This document shows, in pieces, positions 5,504 to 8,612 of a stretch of 8,612 bases of DNA. Below the pieces are notes generated by a model. It made no database searches and was not told the origin of the DNA. It was given only the letters and a program-made list of their open reading frames with translations. How positions within the stretch are numbered: the first letter of the stretch is position 1; each line of letters opens with the position of its first letter. The stretch comes from JBEKHI01 sp050012355 (GTDB lineage: Bacteria > Actinomycetota > Actinomycetes > Streptosporangiales > Streptosporangiaceae). The translations under genes and the position numbers were made by a program. The stretch is from positions 1 to 8,612 of the forward strand of contig JBEKHI010000358.1 of assembly GCA_050012355.1 (NCBI GenBank), written 5' to 3'.

Positions 5504-6625
5504 GTGCGAGTCTACGTGGTCGCTTCGAAGGTGACGGACTCGGTCACGTACGGGTTCCTGCCGGCGGCTAAAAGTCTAGGGCTCGATGTCACTGTCCTCA
5601 CCGACCGGCCCGCCGACCACATAAACGCTCGCCCCTGCGACGTGTGGGATCCGCGGGCGCTCATCGCGGAGATCAGCGACCTGGGGATGCCGGACGCGGT
5701 GTTCTCCAACTCTGATCATCTGCAGGCGCAGACCGCGCTGGCCGCCGAGTACTTCGGGCTCCCCGGCAAGGACTGGCGCTCGGCGCTGCGCGCGAAGAAC
5801 AAGGCGCTCATGCGCCGCCACCTTGCCGCCGAAAACATCGAGCACGTCCGGATCGCGACGCTCAACGGCGAGATACCGGACGATCTGAAGTACCCGCTGG
5901 TGGTCAAGCCCGCCGAAGGCGTTGCCAGCGAAGACGTGTTCCTGGTGCAAGACCGAGAAGAGCTAGCAGAACGGTGCCAGCAGATCTGGGCCCGTCGCCC
6001 GGGGGAGGCGCTGCTCGCCGAGGAGTACCTGGCTGGCACGCTCCGCACGCTGGAAACCATCGGCGACGGCGAGACCACCTGGGTGCTCGGCGGGTTCCGC
6101 ACCGACCTGTCGGAGCCGCCCCGGTTCATCGAGGAGCGCTTGGTCTGGGAGCCCGAGGGACCAGGCCGCGAGCATGTAATAGAGGCGCTCAGCGCACTAA
6201 GAGTCAGCTTCGGCGCCTGCCACACGGAGTACGTCGGCAACCGGCTTATCGAGGTGAACGACCGCGCGATCGGTGACCACTGCGATTTCCTGGTGCAGCG
6301 CCTGACCGGCATCCCGCTGTTCGAACTGGTGCTGAAGATCCACCTGGGGGAGTGGCTCCCAAGCGCGCCTCTGATAACAGCAAGAAACGGGACGGCCGAG
6401 TGGGTGCTCGCGACCCGGCCAGGCACGCTCACGGCAGCACCGCTCGCGGGCGAGTACGGCCACGGCGTCGAGTACTGGCCGGTCCGCCAGCCGGGCGATG
6501 ACATCCAGCTCACCGGAACAAACCGGGATTATCTTGGCACGATCCTCGCCTCCGGCCCGGACCAGGCAGCGGTCGCCCAAGCGATCCAGGACTTCCGGAC
6601 CGAAGAAACCTGGACGATCCAGTGA
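5504..6625 (+). CDS. ATP-grasp ligase of a siderophore operon (PvsA-like role)
   Basis: ATP-dependent carboxylate-amine/thiol ligase fold, 373 residues from the GTG start. An N-terminal pre-ATP-grasp Rossmann-like domain (MRVYVVASK, then FSNSDHLQAQTALAAEYFGL at 67-86) is followed by KNKALMRRHL (98-107). The ATP-grasp core contains YPLVVKPAEGVASEDVFLV (130-148; K135 is the ATP-binding lysine), LLAEEYLAG (170-178, adenine-contacting) and HTEYVGNRLIEVNDR (240-254; E250 and N252 are the Mg-ATP ligands). All expected catalytic residues are present. It is the first gene after the iron box, and its TGA overlaps the next gene's GTG by four bases. Vibrioferrin operons begin with an ATP-grasp gene (pvsA) followed by IucA/IucC-type synthetases, so by context it probably forms one amide of a carboxylate siderophore. 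The superfamily is firm; the substrate is unknown. Confidence 0.85.
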   Translation: MRVYVVASKVTDSVTYGFLPAAKSLGLDVTVLTDRPADHINARPCDVWDPRALIAEISDLGMPDAVFSNSDHLQAQTALAAEYFGLPGKDWRSALRAKNKALMRRHLAAENIEHVRIATLNGEIPDDLKYPLVVKPAEGVASEDVFLVQDREELAERCQQIWARRPGEALLAEEYLAGTLRTLETIGDGETTWVLGGFRTDLSEPPRFIEERLVWEPEGPGREHVIEALSALRVSFGACHTEYVGNRLIEVNDRAIGDHCDFLVQRLTGIPLFELVLKIHLGEWLPSAPLITARNGTAEWVLATRPGTLTAAPLAGEYGHGVEYWPVRQPGDDIQLTGTNRDYLGTILASGPDQAAVAQAIQDFRTEETWTIQ

Positions 6626-8100
6626 CCGAGCACGAGCTTGCCGCCAGGATCGTCGACGCCCTGCTGCGGGAGAACTACGGCGGTCTGGCCGAGCGCGTCG
6701 ACGGTGCGGTGCTAAGGCTGCCCGACGGGACCAGCCTGCCGCTTGAACCCGACGGATTCCAGGCTGACCAGCGGGTCCGCCGCGGACGTCTGACGGTCGA
6801 GAACGCGCTGGCGATCCTGGACGCGATCGCCGATCCGCGCGACACTGATGGGGTCGCCGCGTTCAAGACAGAATGCCGCCAGGCGCTCACCGAACTCCGC
6901 CTCCGCGCCGCCCACCCAGCCACCACCGGCAACTACGACGCGATCGCCGCCGCGCTGCCGCATCCGGTCTACCCGGCGTCCCCCGGTCACCCCGGGCTCA
7001 GCAACCAGGACCTGCTGCGCTACGCCCCCGAATTCTCCCCGGAGTTCGAGCTGAACTGGGCGGCCGTCCCGGCCGAACGAGTTACCAGCACCGCGACCAG
7101 GCCAGCTTGGTGGCCATCTCACAGCGACGTCGGCCTGCCCGATAACAACACCCGGCTGCTGCCGGTGCATCCGCTCACCGCCCGCGACGCCTGGCCAGGC
7201 GACGGGGCCACCCTCGCGCCGCGAACACATCTGCTGGTCCGCCCGACCCTGTCGCTGCGCACCGTCGTGGTGACCCCGAACGAGCACCTCAAGCTTCCGG
7301 TACCGCTCGCCACCCTCGGAATGCGAAACTTCCGCTCGCTCGCCCCGCGCACCCTCGCCGACGGGGCGCTGGTCAACCAGGTCCTCGCCAAGGTGACCGA
7401 GGACCCGGAGCTCAGCGCCCTGATCCTCGCCGACGACACCGGCTACGCGCACGCCGGCCACCCGTTCCTCGGCTACCTGCACCGCCGCCTCCCGTGGGGC
7501 GCCGAGCACGCCATCCCCATCGCCGCGCTCGCCGCGCCGGGCCTCATAGCGGAACGGGAGAGCTTCCTCGCCGAGTACTTCGACCTGCTGTTCCGGGTGC
7601 ACGTGCGGCTGTTCAGCCGCTACGGGATCGCGCTGGAAGCACACCAGCAGAACGCGGCGATCATCCCCGGCGAGCCGATGAAACTGCTGGTCAAGGACTA
7701 CGACGGCACGCTGATCAACCACGCCCGGCTGACCCGGGCGCTCGGCGCGGACACCCCGCCGCCGGAAGCGTTCGCCGACCAGCGGCTGCTGACTGACTCA
7801 GACGACGCGCTGACCGCCGTTATGGTCACAATTGTTGTTCATCTGTGCGTGGGCGCCATCGCCGTCACCCCGGCCGAGCGGGCGCTCGCCCGCGACGCGC
7901 TGGCCGCCGCGCTTGACCGTGAGCCGGGCGCCGCACCGCTGCGCCGCGCGCTCGCCGCCGACCGCCTGCCCGTCAAGGCGATGGTCACCGCCGGCACTCT
8001 TATCGACAAGGTGCGGCTCGGTATCACCGACATCAATAAGTATTACAAAACGACGGGGCCCAATTACTTGAAGGAGGACTCGTGGACCCGGGGGCTATGA
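6622..8100 (+). CDS. IucA/IucC family NIS siderophore synthetase
   Basis: NRPS-independent siderophore synthetase: adenylates a carboxylic acid (citrate, 2-oxoglutarate or a derivative) with ATP and couples it to an amine or alcohol, in the cytosol. 492 residues, shorter than the 580-620 typical of IucA/IucC/AlcC. Recognisable motifs in order: HPVYPASPGHPGLS (114-127) with RYAPEFSPEFELNWAAVP (133-150), LLPVHPLT (179-186), PTLSLRTVVVTPNEHLKLPV (208-227), GMRNFRSLAPR (233-243), then the C-terminal HQQNAAI (341-347) and VKDYDG (357-362), with PVKAMV (450-455) near the end. The loop after HPVYP lacks the basic residues usually seen there. The GTG at 6622 sits inside the previous stop (GTGA), indicating translational coupling. 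The last 19 bases overlap the next gene and carry its ribosome site. Subtype (A, B or C) and product are not assigned. Confidence 0.9.
   Translation: MTEHELAARIVDALLRENYGGLAERVDGAVLRLPDGTSLPLEPDGFQADQRVRRGRLTVENALAILDAIADPRDTDGVAAFKTECRQALTELRLRAAHPATTGNYDAIAAALPHPVYPASPGHPGLSNQDLLRYAPEFSPEFELNWAAVPAERVTSTATRPAWWPSHSDVGLPDNNTRLLPVHPLTARDAWPGDGATLAPRTHLLVRPTLSLRTVVVTPNEHLKLPVPLATLGMRNFRSLAPRTLADGALVNQVLAKVTEDPELSALILADDTGYAHAGHPFLGYLHRRLPWGAEHAIPIAALAAPGLIAERESFLAEYFDLLFRVHVRLFSRYGIALEAHQQNAAIIPGEPMKLLVKDYDGTLINHARLTRALGADTPPPEAFADQRLLTDSDDALTAVMVTIVVHLCVGAIAVTPAERALARDALAAALDREPGAAPLRRALAADRLPVKAMVTAGTLIDKVRLGITDINKYYKTTGPNYLKEDSWTRGL
8071..8077 (+). promoter_or_regulatory. Consensus ribosome binding site AAGGAGG of the second NIS synthetase
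   Basis: A perfect anti-16S match lies inside the end of the preceding gene, four bases before a GTG at 8082 and 19 bases before an in-frame ATG at 8097. The spacing makes GTG 8082 the likelier start. The surrounding 60 bases are unusually AT-rich for this operon, which may keep the site unstructured. Confidence 0.8.
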
Positions 8101-8612
8101 CGACACGGGCGTTGCTCAACTGCCTGATCCGTGAGGTCGCGGAGCCGGAACGGCAGGTCGTCCAGGATGGGGAGTACGCGTGGATCCGGCTGCCGCGTTC
8201 GGGACGGACACTGCGGGCGCGGCTGCGCCGTCCGTCGGCCGGGATCGGTCCGCGGCTGACCGGGGAGGCCGAGGAGCTGCGCGAGTCGTGGCGGCAGGTT
8301 GGGTGGAGCGAGCTGGCCGAGCTGGTGGCCGCCGAGCTGACCCTGGCGACCGGAGTGCAGAACGCCGAGTTCGCTGGCCAGGTGCGGGACAGCTACACCG
8401 CGATGAGTGTGATCCGGCAGGCCCGCCGCGTCGTGGACGAGGAGGAGCCGTGGCTGGCGCGTTATGTCGAGAGCGAGCAGTCGCTCGCCGCTGGTCACCC
8501 GTTCCATCCGGCGCCGAAGGCGCGGTCCGCCGACCCGGAACAATGGCTCAGCTACGCCCCCGAGGCGGGCGCGCGGTTCCCGCTGCGTTTCCTCGCGGTC
8601 CGCGAGGACGCC
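8082..8612 (+). CDS. Second IucA/IucC family NIS siderophore synthetase, N-terminal part only
   Basis: The first 177 codons of an NIS synthetase, open at the window's right edge. The product begins MDPGAMTTRALLNCLIREVAEP. The decisive motif is SEQSLAAGHPFHPAPKAR (around residues 132-149), the canonical GHPxHPxxKxR ATP/substrate-binding signature of IucA/IucC enzymes, followed by WLSYAPEAGARFPLRFLAV. Unlike the synthetase before it, this one keeps the lysine and arginine of that motif. The start is set by the AAGGAGG at 8071; an alternative ATG at 8097 would overlap the upstream stop by four bases. The 19-base overlap with the preceding gene shows a polycistronic, coupled operon. In pvs-type clusters two such synthetases act in sequence on different carboxylates; that role is inferred here by position. 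Confidence 0.9.
   Translation, partial: MDPGAMTTRALLNCLIREVAEPERQVVQDGEYAWIRLPRSGRTLRARLRRPSAGIGPRLTGEAEELRESWRQVGWSELAELVAAELTLATGVQNAEFAGQVRDSYTAMSVIRQARRVVDEEEPWLARYVESEQSLAAGHPFHPAPKARSADPEQWLSYAPEAGARFPLRFLAVREDA

Noticed and set aside
6712..7722. 336-codon minus-strand open frame opposite the first NIS synthetase
   Set aside because: An antisense frame kept open by high-GC codon bias; the plus-strand frame carries all IucA/IucC motifs.
1..8612. CRISPR array or other regularly spaced repeats
   Set aside because: No recurrent repeat-spacer pattern; only the two hairpins and the single 9-bp direct repeat stand out.

Overview
The base composition (high GC, GC-rich third codon positions), GTG starts, polypurine ribosome binding sites and a near-consensus IdeR/DmdR-type iron box all point to an actinomycete chromosome. 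The genus cannot be told from the sequence alone.

Layout. The left end (1-945, minus strand) is most of a tyrosine recombinase/integrase that runs off the window. About 200 bases of AT-richer DNA separate its start from a complete tRNA-Gly(TCC) on the same strand (1147-1217). This is what the edge of an integrative element (ICE or prophage) inserted at the 3' end of a tRNA gene looks like. To the right of the tRNA is ordinary-looking chromosome: an AadA-like nucleotidyltransferase (2049-1264, minus), and divergently from it a full-length decarboxylating 6-phosphogluconate dehydrogenase (2165-3589, plus). A 374-base gap with a strong 17-bp stem-loop and a possible promoter follows, then an amidohydrolase (3964-5319, plus) that ends in another long stem-loop.

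The most interesting part is the right end. A 19-bp iron box (5456-5474) sits just before a tightly packed, translationally coupled operon: an ATP-grasp ligase (5504-6625), an IucA/IucC-type NIS siderophore synthetase (6622-8100), and the first 177 codons of a second IucA/IucC-type synthetase (8082 onward, cut by the window edge). ATP-grasp plus two NIS synthetases is the core gene set of the vibrioferrin loci (pvsA/pvsB/pvsD of Vibrio, xss genes of Xanthomonas). The operon is therefore read as an iron-repressed carboxylate siderophore pathway, with the ATP-grasp enzyme making one amide and the two synthetases condensing citrate-type carboxylates with amines or alcohols. The expected exporter, decarboxylase and uptake genes would lie to the right of the window. 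The product, and whether the upstream amidohydrolase takes part, cannot be settled from the sequence; the hairpin and the iron box between them argue that they are separate transcription units.
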